From positions 1 to 34,266 of the forward strand of contig JAMCSX010000013.1 in the NCBI GenBank assembly GCA_023379055.1: a DNA stretch of 34,266 bases, read 5' to 3'. A program made the translations under genes and the position numbers. The stretch is from Candidatus Martarchaeota archaeon. Lineage in GTDB: Archaea; Micrarchaeota; Micrarchaeia; Micrarchaeales; CABMGC01. This document shows positions 7,040 through 14,412 of this stretch, one piece after another; within the stretch, counting starts at the first letter, position 1, and each line of letters opens with the position of its first letter. Below the pieces are notes generated by a model. It was not told the origin of the DNA. It worked only from the letters and a program-made list of their open reading frames with translations, and did not search any database.

Positions 7040-8276
7040 CAGAATCACCATCTCCATTTTCCTTCCCAACCTTTTCCCCTTTCCCATTTCCAAGAGCCCT
7101 GAATTTGTCCCCAACACCGTTGAGCTTCCCGTTTAGCTCCCCTACCGACTCGGTTACCTTCGCGGACTTTTTCCTTATCGACTCCGCCGACGTTGTCTGT
7201 ACTGCCCTCTTCTCAGAAAGTATGCGTGCATCATCCTTCATCCTCTTAAGCTTGTCCAATAGTACATCCCTCTCCTTGCCGACCTCATCAAGATCCTTTT
7301 TTATGCCAACAAGTCCGCTGTTAAGCTCTCCGATACTTCCAAGATCCCTTTTCATATTATCCACCTCAGGCCTGAGCTCGGACATGCTGGAGTTGACAGA
7401 CTTCGAGAGCCTTGCTATCTCGTTAGTCCCACTAGTGAGCTCATCAAGCACCCTCCTGCCAGCCTCACCGGTGTGCCTTATGGCTGCATCAGACGCCCTT
7501 TTGTATTCTGCAATGGATTTCTCGTAGTCGTCTATCTGATTATCCTCAAATTCAAGTATCTTGGCAAGCTCGTCGTGTCTCTCCCTTATCTTGCGCGATA
7601 TCTCAAGCGCATTCTTCCTGTACTGGTATATGACCGATTCAAGGCTCTTTGACATCTCGCCGATGTTCCTGTCATATGCCTCGAGCTGGCCGTGCAGGTC
7701 CTGCGATACTGCACGTGCATTGTTCGTGTCTGCAGTAATTCCCGACAGGCTTGCAAGATATTTCTGTACGGTCTCCAGGTCGGCCTGCGCCTTCTCCGAC
7801 ACGCTCTTTATGTGGGCAGTGCGCTTCTCCATCTTCTTCTCCACTCCCTCTATGTAGCCCTCTATCCTGTTTACCCTGTCTAGCATGTCCTTTACTCCCT
7901 TGTATTTTGTCCTGAACAGCTCATCTATCCTGAGAAGACCTCTGCTGAATTCTTCTATCCTTGCAGACACCTGATTTACTACTGCAATCTGGGAATCAAG
8001 CTCTTCTTCAAGATGCGCGGACTCTGCCTTTGCAACTGACCGCTCCACTGCGGTGCCTGCGTGCAGGCCGGTGACAGGCGAAAGAAAGGCGCGTCCTCCC
8101 TTGTATATTATGCGCAGTATGTTTGCCTTTTCAAGCACATTCGCCCATCCGAGTATGACTGATTCATTGACACCGAGCGCATGCGCCACTGCAGTTACGT
8201 CCGTCTCCCCGTGCTCGTTCAGGTATGCCACGAGGGCGTCTATGCTTGTCTTAACTTCCTGGTCGGCCATTCCCAA
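7029..8276 (-). CDS. winged-helix plus long coiled-coil protein heading the filament operon
   Basis: 415 residues. Residues ~8-65 read as a winged helix-turn-helix (ALVAYLNEHGETDVTAVA followed by LGVNESVILGWANVLEKA and a wing ILRIIYKGGRAFLS). Residues ~85-390 are almost continuous heptad-rich coiled coil, and the tail is Gly/Lys/Glu-rich. No TM segment is present. It is the first gene of the operon (start 8276, or ATG 8270) and overlaps the ATPase gene. The wHTH could bind DNA, but such domains are also used as protein adaptors. A role as a cytoplasmic scaffold or signal input of the motor, loosely comparable to archaellum accessory proteins, is inference. I know of no named family for it. 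Confidence 0.75.
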   Translation of the reverse strand: MGMADQEVKTSIDALVAYLNEHGETDVTAVAHALGVNESVILGWANVLEKANILRIIYKGGRAFLSPVTGLHAGTAVERSVAKAESAHLEEELDSQIAVVNQVSARIEEFSRGLLRIDELFRTKYKGVKDMLDRVNRIEGYIEGVEKKMEKRTAHIKSVSEKAQADLETVQKYLASLSGITADTNNARAVSQDLHGQLEAYDRNIGEMSKSLESVIYQYRKNALEISRKIRERHDELAKILEFEDNQIDDYEKSIAEYKRASDAAIRHTGEAGRRVLDELTSGTNEIARLSKSVNSSMSELRPEVDNMKRDLGSIGELNSGLVGIKKDLDEVGKERDVLLDKLKRMKDDARILSEKRAVQTTSAESIRKKSAKVTESVGELNGKLNGVGDKFRALGNGKGEKVGKENGDGDSDGK

Positions 8277-8300
8277 TCGCTATAATCTATTATCTTCAAG

Positions 8301-8310
8301 CTTATAAAAC
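8301..8310 (-). promoter_or_regulatory. TATA box of the type IV filament operon
   Basis: On the minus strand the sequence is GTTTTATAAG, centred ~29 nt before the ATG at 8276. This is the spacing expected if the first gene is transcribed leaderless or with a leader of a few nt. No other promoter-like AT box occurs inside the tightly overlapping operon, supporting one transcript of about 5.5 kb. Confidence 0.6.
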
Positions 8311-8423
8311 TAATCTGCACTGCGCAGCCGCGCCTGCCCTGCCAAGCGCCGCAGCTGCAGCCAGTTGCAGAGCATATCTTTATTAATTTTTTTGACACAA
8401 TACATCCTATTGTTGTGATTGGG

Positions 8424-8585
8424 ATGACAAAAGGAAGAACTAAGAGCCCGCGAAGATTGTCAAAAGGCGCTTTTTCTGCAAAGTATACTGCAAGGGTGAG
8501 GCGCATGTCAAATGCTGCGCTTGTTGCGTCTATTGCAGTCATACTGATTGTAGTGGTTGTATTGATAATAGTAGGATCCTTCTGA
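8424..8585 (+). CDS. small basic tail-anchored membrane protein (53 aa)
   Basis: ATG at 8424 to TGA at 8583-8585. The first ~28 residues are strongly basic (MTKGRTKSPRRLSKG...), followed by one hydrophobic helix of ~22 residues ending VGSF. An AT box (CTTTATTAAT, ~8379-8388) lies ~40 nt upstream and GTGATTGGG precedes the ATG, so it looks expressed. Topology would be N-in with a C-terminal anchor, the same layout and size as archaeal Sec61-beta/SecG, but I do not see that family's conserved motif. A class III pilin-like reading (RRMS before the hydrophobic stretch) is possible but weak. Function unknown. Confidence 0.55.
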   Translation: MTKGRTKSPRRLSKGAFSAKYTARVRRMSNAALVASIAVILIVVVVLIIVGSF

Positions 8586-8660
8586 AGGCAAATCCAATCC
8601 AGAAGGAAACCTGCATAAACCGGCAGCCTGTTTTTATAGGTTTGTGGCGTAAAGATATCT

Positions 8661-9203
8661 ATGGCAGTCCAGCTCTGGCAGTGAATCCGTCACAAACGCA
8701 TACATTCTGGGCGCAATAATCATAATCGCCCTCCTCGCCATATTTCTATACGTATTCTTCGGCTCAGGTGCTGTCTTATCCCGGCCATTGCCACAAAGAC
8801 TACGACATACGCGACTACAACTTCCCTTGCCACAAGCACCGTGACCACAACAACCCATGCAAACATTATTGCCTCGGTGCCAATAACAATATACAACAAC
8901 CAGACCTTTGCATCAGGTTCCCAGTTTCAGCAGATGATCGCAGTGACATCCTCCAACCGATAAATCATGTGGGCTTCCAATGGTGTCTTTTTGATTGGTC
9001 ATCGTGAAACGCCAAGCGTAATTCCTGATTCAACGATCATGCCTGCAGCCTCCTTTTGAGGTGCAGAGGCAGAATCTCCAGAGGCGTATCTTCCCCTTGC
9101 CCAGAGGTATGCAAACGGCTTTGGGCCAATACTGTGGATAGGGAAGAAATCGTACCCGCCTGGCTGCGTTATGCCAGAGGCGGTTGTCGGCCAGGTCTCC
9201 TAG
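8661..9203 (+). pseudogene. decayed surface-protein gene (frameshift and in-frame stops)
   Basis: One frame from ~8672 gives SESVTNAYILGA followed by a hydrophobic helix (IIIIALLAIFLYVF). Around 8765-8785 the coding signal jumps frame into a Thr/Ser-rich stretch, then ASVPITIYNNQTFASG and SQFQQMIAVTSSNR, a style common in archaeal surface proteins. TAA at 8961-8963 and TGA at 9057-9059 interrupt the same frame. Between and after them protein-like sequence continues (WASNGVFLIG; AYLPLAQRYANGFGPILWIG) to TAG at 9201-9203. Upstream, TTTTTATAGG (~8632-8641) is a candidate TATA box. I read it as a TM-anchored surface protein gene broken by at least one indel and two nonsense changes. Sequencing error cannot be excluded for the indel. 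Confidence 0.5.
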
Positions 9204-9237
9204 ATCCCGCTGCTCAGTTCGTCAGTTCCATAGCAAA

Positions 9238-9247
9238 GTTTTTAAAC
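9238..9247 (+). promoter_or_regulatory. TATA box and Shine-Dalgarno of the small pilin-like gene
   Basis: GTTTTTAAAC at 9238-9247 should place the transcript start near 9270. The leader then carries GGTTGAG (9275-9281), an anti-SD-like match just before the ATG at 9285. It is one of the clearest promoter plus ribosome-binding-site pairs in the window and suggests strong expression, as expected for a structural subunit. Confidence 0.55.
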
Positions 9248-9284
9248 TGTTCCGAACATAATATACGCGTTAAAGGTTGAGAAA

Positions 9285-9686
9285 ATGGCTCTAATGAACT
9301 GGATAAAAAGATTGTATCTATTGGTATACGTTGCAATGTTCGGGTCCCTGATGTTGTCAGTTGCATATGCTCAGGCCACCACTGCCTTAGGAACCCCAAA
9401 TGCTGGAGTGACTTCCGCTTTGAGTTCTTCATTGTGTACAATAGTCGCTACAGTACAGTCAATTGTAACGATAATAGCATTGGTAATGTTCATTCTGGGC
9501 GGCGCACTTTATGCAATTGCACATATGATGCCAGCAGCAGGCAACCTGAAAGGAAACATGCAGGGCTGGGCGCTCGGCATGATAGTTGGCGGTGTAGTCG
9601 GCATAATAATAGTAATCGCAGCCCCTGGCATAATACATCTTATATCCAGCGCAGGAGGCATAGCTGCCGTAGTAACCTGCAGCTGA
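9285..9686 (+). CDS. two-TM pilin-like protein (VirB2/TrbC/CedA1-like)
   Basis: 133 residues. The N-terminus has a Sec-type signal peptide (basic MALMNWIKRLY, hydrophobic core, probable cleavage after AYA near residue 29). The mature part has a short Thr/Ser-rich head with one Cys, TM1 (about residues 55-78, IVATVQSIVTIIALVMFILG), a short polar loop (AAGNLKGNMQG) and TM2 (about 92-115, LGMIVGGVVGIIIVIAAPG), ending in TCS. Signal peptide plus two TM helices joined by a short basic loop is the architecture of VirB2/TrbC pilins and archaeal CedA1/TedC pilins. Homology itself is inferred from architecture. The two Cys could form a disulfide. It has its own promoter and stands upstream of glycosyltransferase-like genes. 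Confidence 0.6.
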   Translation: MALMNWIKRLYLLVYVAMFGSLMLSVAYAQATTALGTPNAGVTSALSSSLCTIVATVQSIVTIIALVMFILGGALYAIAHMMPAAGNLKGNMQGWALGMIVGGVVGIIIVIAAPGIIHLISSAGGIAAVVTCS

Positions 9687-9708
9687 TATCTGCCAGAGTC
9701 AAGTCGAA

Positions 9709-9718
9709 GTTTATAGGA
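9709..9718 (+). promoter_or_regulatory. TATA-like box before the 616-aa membrane protein
   Basis: AGTTTATAGG lies ~22 nt before the ATG at 9735, consistent with leaderless transcription of that gene independent of the pilin-like gene. No Shine-Dalgarno is evident. Confidence 0.4.
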
Positions 9719-9734
9719 TGAGTCGGGCAATGAG

Positions 9735-11585
9735 ATGCCGGAGAAAGTACTGGGTGCAGGTAAATACGGCCTGACACTGTCCTTTCTTCTATTTGTGGCA
9801 GTGCTGGACTACTGGTTTCCATCGTTCTCTACATATGGGTCTGCAGTAGTGCTGTCCTTCACATTTCTCATCATATTCTATGCAACTGCATGCGGCTTGT
9901 ACAAGTCCAGGCCAAGCCGGACCCTTGGCCTGCTCATAAGCATATCCTTTGTGCTGTCCATCGCATTATTCCTCCTGGCTACCTTCGGATATGTACTCAT
10001 GGGCATGGCCTCTGCGCATGAAATCTACTTTATTGAAAATCTGGTAGTATTCTTCATGATGCTTTTTCTGCTTTTCTTCATACTTGAGGTATATTTTTAT
10101 ACCCGTAATAAATGGACAAGGGTATTCATACTGCTAATCGCAGTAATCCTGGTCGTATTGTATTTCTCAAACGTCAGGTATATAGCTGACGATGAGACAA
10201 CGCTCTCCTATTACGGCCTTGCCAGTTTCCTAAACGGATCCAATCCATATTCACAGTCTTTCTCTGCCATACTATATAACCTGCACGAATCCAGCGGACT
10301 TGTGGCAAGCATAAGCACAAGCAACAGGATAGCAGGGAGCATACAGTATCCTGCGCTGTTCTTTCTAATCAGCCTCCCATTATACCTCCTGGCAAATCCA
10401 ACAGCATCAAACCTGACCGGGAATTTCCTGCATTACCAGGCAATCACGTTCTTCCTGATCTTTATACTGGCGTACCTGCTTGTTGCCGAAAAAGGAAAGA
10501 GGTCTGGGCCGGCAATCTTGGCGTATATCTCGCTGGCACTGCTATTCAATTCGCTCAGCTCAATGCCCGTATTCATCATGGCCGCCTTAATTCTTGTCCA
10601 ATATTCCGATGTGGGCAGCAGGTATTCATGGCTATTCCTCGGGCTTGCAGCCTCAATCCAGGAACAGCTGTGGGTGCTGGTTGCCCTATTTGCAGCGTAT
10701 TCATTCAACACCAAGGGGATCAAGAGGGGGTTCATGGACGTGGCCGGAATTATTGCAGTCTTCATTGCAATAAACGGATATTTCATAATAATGAATCCTG
10801 CAGCGTTCATAAACAACATATTCGGAACTGCAACGAGCCTGTTGCCAAACAGCCTCTCTCCAATAGGGTATGCGCTGATAACATTGCTTAACGTATCATT
10901 GAACACTACTACCTACCTATTTGCCGTATCTATCCTTGCCACAATCCTATTGTCGCTCTATATAAACGAAAAAAAGCTAATACTGATATTCAGCATCATC
11001 CCGTTTCTCTTTCTGGGGCACGGCCTGCTTATGTACTATGTGCTTCCATTAAGCATATTTGCCATCATCTCTGCCATGGGCTTTGAAGAGAAAAGCAGGA
11101 ACCTGCTTAAAAGATCAATCAGCAGATCAGCACCTGCAAAGTATGCATATTATGGCACATTTGCCGCGCTGGCACTCCTGTCTGCCTACATGATACTCGC
11201 ATCGCACGGCACCTATTCCAGCCACGTGGGCATCTCAATCAGCAACATATCGATATCAATGCGCGATCCGAGGACACTGGCATATTCCTCTGATATCCGC
11301 TATGTGCCAGATACCAGCATGAAGCTATCCCTGCTAATACAGGAAAGCGCGGCTGGCAGCGTGGGATACCTCGGCCTATACAACGACAGCATTATAAACA
11401 GCAGTCTCAACTGCAGTTTCCCATGCTCTGTGAATGTGAATATAATAAACCTATCCGGTTCTGGGAACTACAACCTCACTGCCTACCTGCCGGCTAACAT
11501 GCCCACCCCTGCGTACATATCCGCGGTGCTCTACAACACAACCGTCTATTATGCGTCGCCAGCAGTATCATACATCAAATCCTGA
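9735..11585 (+). CDS. polytopic GT-C-like glycosyltransferase (GT87/DUF2029-like)
   Basis: 616 residues with about a dozen hydrophobic segments between residues 12 and 475, then a ~130-residue Ser/Asn-rich extracytoplasmic tail (ISISNISISMRDPRTLAYSS...). The first large outside loop has the acidic pair ADDETTLSYYG followed by ASFLNGSNPYSQ. That pattern, an acidic site then G-x-NPY, is typical of GT-C polyprenyl-phosphate-sugar glycosyltransferases. AASIQEQLWVLVALF is the later Q/W-containing segment. The likely role is transfer of a sugar from a lipid carrier to a surface glycan or glycoprotein. It converges with another GT-C gene 17 nt downstream. Specificity cannot be read from sequence. 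Confidence 0.65.
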   Translation: MPEKVLGAGKYGLTLSFLLFVAVLDYWFPSFSTYGSAVVLSFTFLIIFYATACGLYKSRPSRTLGLLISISFVLSIALFLLATFGYVLMGMASAHEIYFIENLVVFFMMLFLLFFILEVYFYTRNKWTRVFILLIAVILVVLYFSNVRYIADDETTLSYYGLASFLNGSNPYSQSFSAILYNLHESSGLVASISTSNRIAGSIQYPALFFLISLPLYLLANPTASNLTGNFLHYQAITFFLIFILAYLLVAEKGKRSGPAILAYISLALLFNSLSSMPVFIMAALILVQYSDVGSRYSWLFLGLAASIQEQLWVLVALFAAYSFNTKGIKRGFMDVAGIIAVFIAINGYFIIMNPAAFINNIFGTATSLLPNSLSPIGYALITLLNVSLNTTTYLFAVSILATILLSLYINEKKLILIFSIIPFLFLGHGLLMYYVLPLSIFAIISAMGFEEKSRNLLKRSISRSAPAKYAYYGTFAALALLSAYMILASHGTYSSHVGISISNISISMRDPRTLAYSSDIRYVPDTSMKLSLLIQESAAGSVGYLGLYNDSIINSSLNCSFPCSVNVNIINLSGSGNYNLTAYLPANMPTPAYISAVLYNTTVYYASPAVSYIKS

Positions 11586-11602
11586 TTCTGCGCGAATCGG
11601 CT

Positions 11603-13018
11603 TTACGTCAGACTCCTGGCATCTGGGACATACACGTCCCAATCATACCCCGTATTATTGATATGGTAATTAGAATCTATCGCGTTTACTATGTTGGGAT
11701 AATAACCGAAACGCCCCATGCCGTTTTCAGGAACCACTATGGCAGCAAAACTGCGGTTTTCTATTCCGTGAACTATGTGTGAGTCATTCCACAATCCGTG
11801 TTCCTGCATTGCCCAGAATTCGCTTGGCTCGAAAAGCAGACTTTTACCTGCCGCCACGTTAACGGCAGGATTCTCGGTTAATATATTTCCTCCCAAAGCC
11901 CTAAGTGATGACCCAACCTCGTAAGCACCCAGATTATAAGATATCGATGCCGGCCAAGCTAAGGTCAGCATATATGCTAAAGAGTATGTGATAGCCAGGG
12001 TAAGTGTATAGGACAATGCGCTATACTTCCCCACTGTCTCCCTTCCAATAAACAAACTCCCCAGTCCAGAGGCCGCAGCTATGATATAAAGAGATAATGG
12101 CGCGAACAGATAAATAGGAGTCGCCTCGGCCTTGCCTGAACTGACTATCAGCATTATGTTGCAAGCTGCTGCGATTGACACCGGCGATCTGATATTCCTC
12201 GAAATCCACGTCCAAGCGAAAAAAGCAAGCGGGATAAACGGGGTAAAAAAGAGCAAAGATAACAGCGTACTAGCTAGATTGGCCCACTCAAACGGGGTGA
12301 TAAACGGCAATATAAATACAGACACTACGTAGCGCCCGCTAGAAACTAGGTTAAGCCATATCACCACAATCAGGCTTGCCGCAACGAAAATGCCGCCGAA
12401 CAGGGCAAGATCGCGCCTTTTGCCGTTCAGGAGCAGATAAATTGCCACCGCAACGGCAAATAATATTGCATCCTGCTTTATAAAGAAGGCCACAAGCAGC
12501 GCCACGGACGCGAATACGACCTGGCGCATTCCCTTGTAATCTATGATTAAAAAAAGCCCAAGAAGGTCGAAGAACAGGGCAGTGGCAGAAGGGTCCGGCA
12601 TCATTCCAAGGTACGGAACTATTAACGATGACAGAAACAGGACTGGCGCAAACAGGCTCAGCAGGCTCTTTCCCTTTAAGATCTTTCTTGTTATGAGATA
12701 CATCATCAGTGCGCTTCCGAGCACAGACGCAAGGCCTATGAATCTCGTATAAAAGTATATGGAGCCTGCACTATATGCCGAGCGCAGCGCCGCGACAAAT
12801 AGATAGTATAGTGGCGGATAATATGTGATTAGGTACGGATAGGAATCGAAGCTTTTATACAGGTAATGCAACTTGGTTAAGACAATCACGCCTTCGCTGT
12901 AATCGATGCTATACTGCAAGTTCAGCACGTTGAGCATACTTAAGAGATTGCCTATGGCCAAAACCAGGAAGAGGAAAAATAGAACTGCAAGTATGATCCT
13001 GAAAATTCCCGTCCCCAT
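11603..13018 (-). CDS. GT-C/GT39-like membrane glycosyltransferase
   Basis: 471 residues. A signal-anchor helix is followed by the loop QYSIDYSEGVIVLTKLHYLY with the D-x-SEG acidic motif, then a periplasm-facing PYLITYYPPLYYLF. About ten more helices include LVAFFIKQDAILFAVAVA (the K-Q-x motif seen in ArnT/PMT-like enzymes). The C-terminal outside part (about 350-471) contains NILTENPAVNVAAGKS and EFWAMQEHGLW, as in DUF2079/GT39-like proteins. It would use a polyprenyl-phosphate sugar on the outer face. It is divergent from the radical SAM gene across a palindromic TATA box, so the two may be co-regulated. Confidence 0.7.
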   Translation of the reverse strand: MGTGIFRIILAVLFFLFLVLAIGNLLSMLNVLNLQYSIDYSEGVIVLTKLHYLYKSFDSYPYLITYYPPLYYLFVAALRSAYSAGSIYFYTRFIGLASVLGSALMMYLITRKILKGKSLLSLFAPVLFLSSLIVPYLGMMPDPSATALFFDLLGLFLIIDYKGMRQVVFASVALLVAFFIKQDAILFAVAVAIYLLLNGKRRDLALFGGIFVAASLIVVIWLNLVSSGRYVVSVFILPFITPFEWANLASTLLSLLFFTPFIPLAFFAWTWISRNIRSPVSIAAACNIMLIVSSGKAEATPIYLFAPLSLYIIAAASGLGSLFIGRETVGKYSALSYTLTLAITYSLAYMLTLAWPASISYNLGAYEVGSSLRALGGNILTENPAVNVAAGKSLLFEPSEFWAMQEHGLWNDSHIVHGIENRSFAAIVVPENGMGRFGYYPNIVNAIDSNYHINNTGYDWDVYVPDARSLT

Positions 13019-13055
13019 AGAGCGCCATCCCGATTATTCAAGATACTGGAGCAAA

Positions 13056-13067
13056 AGATATATATCT
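13056..13067. promoter_or_regulatory. palindromic TATA box shared by divergent glycosyltransferase and radical SAM genes
   Basis: AGATATATATCT is a perfect 12-bp palindrome. It sits 38 nt from the minus-strand start (13018) and ~32 nt from the plus-strand ATG (13099). Because it is symmetric it can serve transcription in both directions. Confidence 0.5.
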
Positions 13068-13098
13068 GCCACACCGTATCTATGCGCAGGTGCTTTGC

Positions 13099-14151
13099 AT
13101 GAGAAGGCTGTTAAGTCTGGGCTATTCGGCACTGGCATCCAATTTCAGGCCGCTGACCAAACCCTATAAACTGAATTACGCAGTAACGCTATCGTGCCAG
13201 TCACAGTGCCGTACCTGCAACATCTGGTCATTAAGGCCAAAGGGAGAGCTGGACATAGGCGAAATAAGGGAATTTGCCAAGAAGAACAGCTACTTCAAAT
13301 GGATAGCCCTGACCGGCGGTGAGCCGTTCCTGAGGAGCGATATTGTAGATATTGTGCAGGCATTCAGCGAAAGCTGCAGAAGCCTGTATCTGCTGACAGT
13401 CCCTACAAACTCCCTTTGCAATGCAGACAAGGTCTTGGGCCGGATCTCCCAGATTGCAGAACTTAAGGTGCCTAGGATTGCAATAACCCTCAGCCTTGAC
13501 GGCTATAGGGAATTGCATGACAGTATCAGGGGAATACCTGGAAATTATGATAGAGTGATGACGCTATATAAAGGCCTGAGGGAGCTGAAGGAAAAGCACC
13601 GTGGCATATCCACCTTCTTTGGCTATACAATCAGCAGATTTAATGAAGGCAACCTTATAAAGACTGTTGAGAGGGTAGGGAAAGAGCTTCCCGGAGTAAA
13701 ATACAGTGATTTTCACATAAATCTGGCACAGACCTCCGATAATTATTACAGAAACGGCGGGGCGGCAATAACCTGTAGGAAAGATATTGCAACATCTGAA
13801 ATTGAAGAGATCATGAAGAGAACAAAGCCGAGTCTGGACCCCATGCATGTGCTGGAAGGGGCATTTATGTCCGGGCTTCTGGAATTTGTCAGGACAGATA
13901 GGCAGCCCTGCAAGAGCATGAGCCTGAACGCCTCCTTGTTCATGGACAGCGTGGGCAGTATATACCCATCAATAATGTGGGACAGAAAACTGGGCAACAT
14001 ACGCAATATAAACTATGACCTTTCAGGCATCTGGCACAGTGCACAGGCGGAAGAGATAAGGCAGAGTATATCGGAGGGAAAGGAGCCACGGCAATGGACA
14101 TCCTGCGAAGCGTACCAGTCCCTAGCGGCGCATGCGCTGAACATGCTATAA
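13099..14151 (+). CDS. radical SAM protein with SPASM-like C-terminus
   Basis: 350 residues from ATG 13099; a GTG at 13090 would add three residues. The 4Fe-4S/SAM motif CQSQCRTC (CxxxCxxC) follows KLNYAVTLS near residue 30. ALTGGEPFLRSD is the GGE motif that binds SAM methionine, and ITLSLDGYRELHDSIRG is the usual beta-strand/Asp motif. The C-terminal part has CKSMSLNASLFMDSVGSIYPSIMWDRKLGN and a final SCEAY, which resembles a reduced SPASM/Twitch domain with few cysteines. Such enzymes modify peptides, sugars or lipid head groups. Next to two surface glycosyltransferases, cell-surface modification is likely, but the substrate is unknown. Confidence 0.88.
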   Translation: MRRLLSLGYSALASNFRPLTKPYKLNYAVTLSCQSQCRTCNIWSLRPKGELDIGEIREFAKKNSYFKWIALTGGEPFLRSDIVDIVQAFSESCRSLYLLTVPTNSLCNADKVLGRISQIAELKVPRIAITLSLDGYRELHDSIRGIPGNYDRVMTLYKGLRELKEKHRGISTFFGYTISRFNEGNLIKTVERVGKELPGVKYSDFHINLAQTSDNYYRNGGAAITCRKDIATSEIEEIMKRTKPSLDPMHVLEGAFMSGLLEFVRTDRQPCKSMSLNASLFMDSVGSIYPSIMWDRKLGNIRNINYDLSGIWHSAQAEEIRQSISEGKEPRQWTSCEAYQSLAAHALNML

Positions 14152-14412
14152 CACTTCAAACCATCCGCAGTCCCTGGAGCCACTTATTCACGGCCGCGCA
14201 AAATCCGCATGCTTTAGGCCGGCATAATTAATCTTTTCTCCTGACCCTGATACTGCAACAGACTAGCGGCTGGGCATAAGCCTGCGCGATCCGGAATTAT
14301 TCGGTCCGCAGCAGATCAGGCAAAGTTTTCAGATTCCAGGTTCCGGGCGCGCTTGGCATAGCGTTTTCCGAAGCCATTGTCCGAATTGAACCGACGGGCA
14401 TATATTTTTAAC
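14152..14412. other. intergenic region between radical SAM gene and IS605 left end
   Basis: About 260 nt without a supportable gene. There are no tRNA-like T-arm pairs and no reading frame with protein-like composition. A short imperfect palindrome (CCGGAATTATTCGG, 14290-14303) is present. It may be remnant sequence displaced by the insertion. I see nothing else in it. Confidence 0.5.

Noticed and set aside
7033-7527. 164-codon plus-strand frame opposite the coiled-coil gene
   Set aside because: Ser/Leu/Phe-rich mirror of Lys/Glu-rich coiled coil; no start context.
8424-8585. Firm assignment as Sec61-beta
   Set aside because: Size and topology fit, but the family's conserved segment before the TM helix is not visible.
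9056-9280. 74-codon plus frame before the pilin-like gene
   Set aside because: It runs through the promoter and has Arg/Cys-rich composition; a different frame in the same stretch gives the protein-like sequence used for the pseudogene call.
14152-14412. Possible tRNA or small RNA upstream of the IS
   Set aside because: Apparent T-loop-like TTC motifs do not have pairing flanks and no acceptor stem can be drawn.
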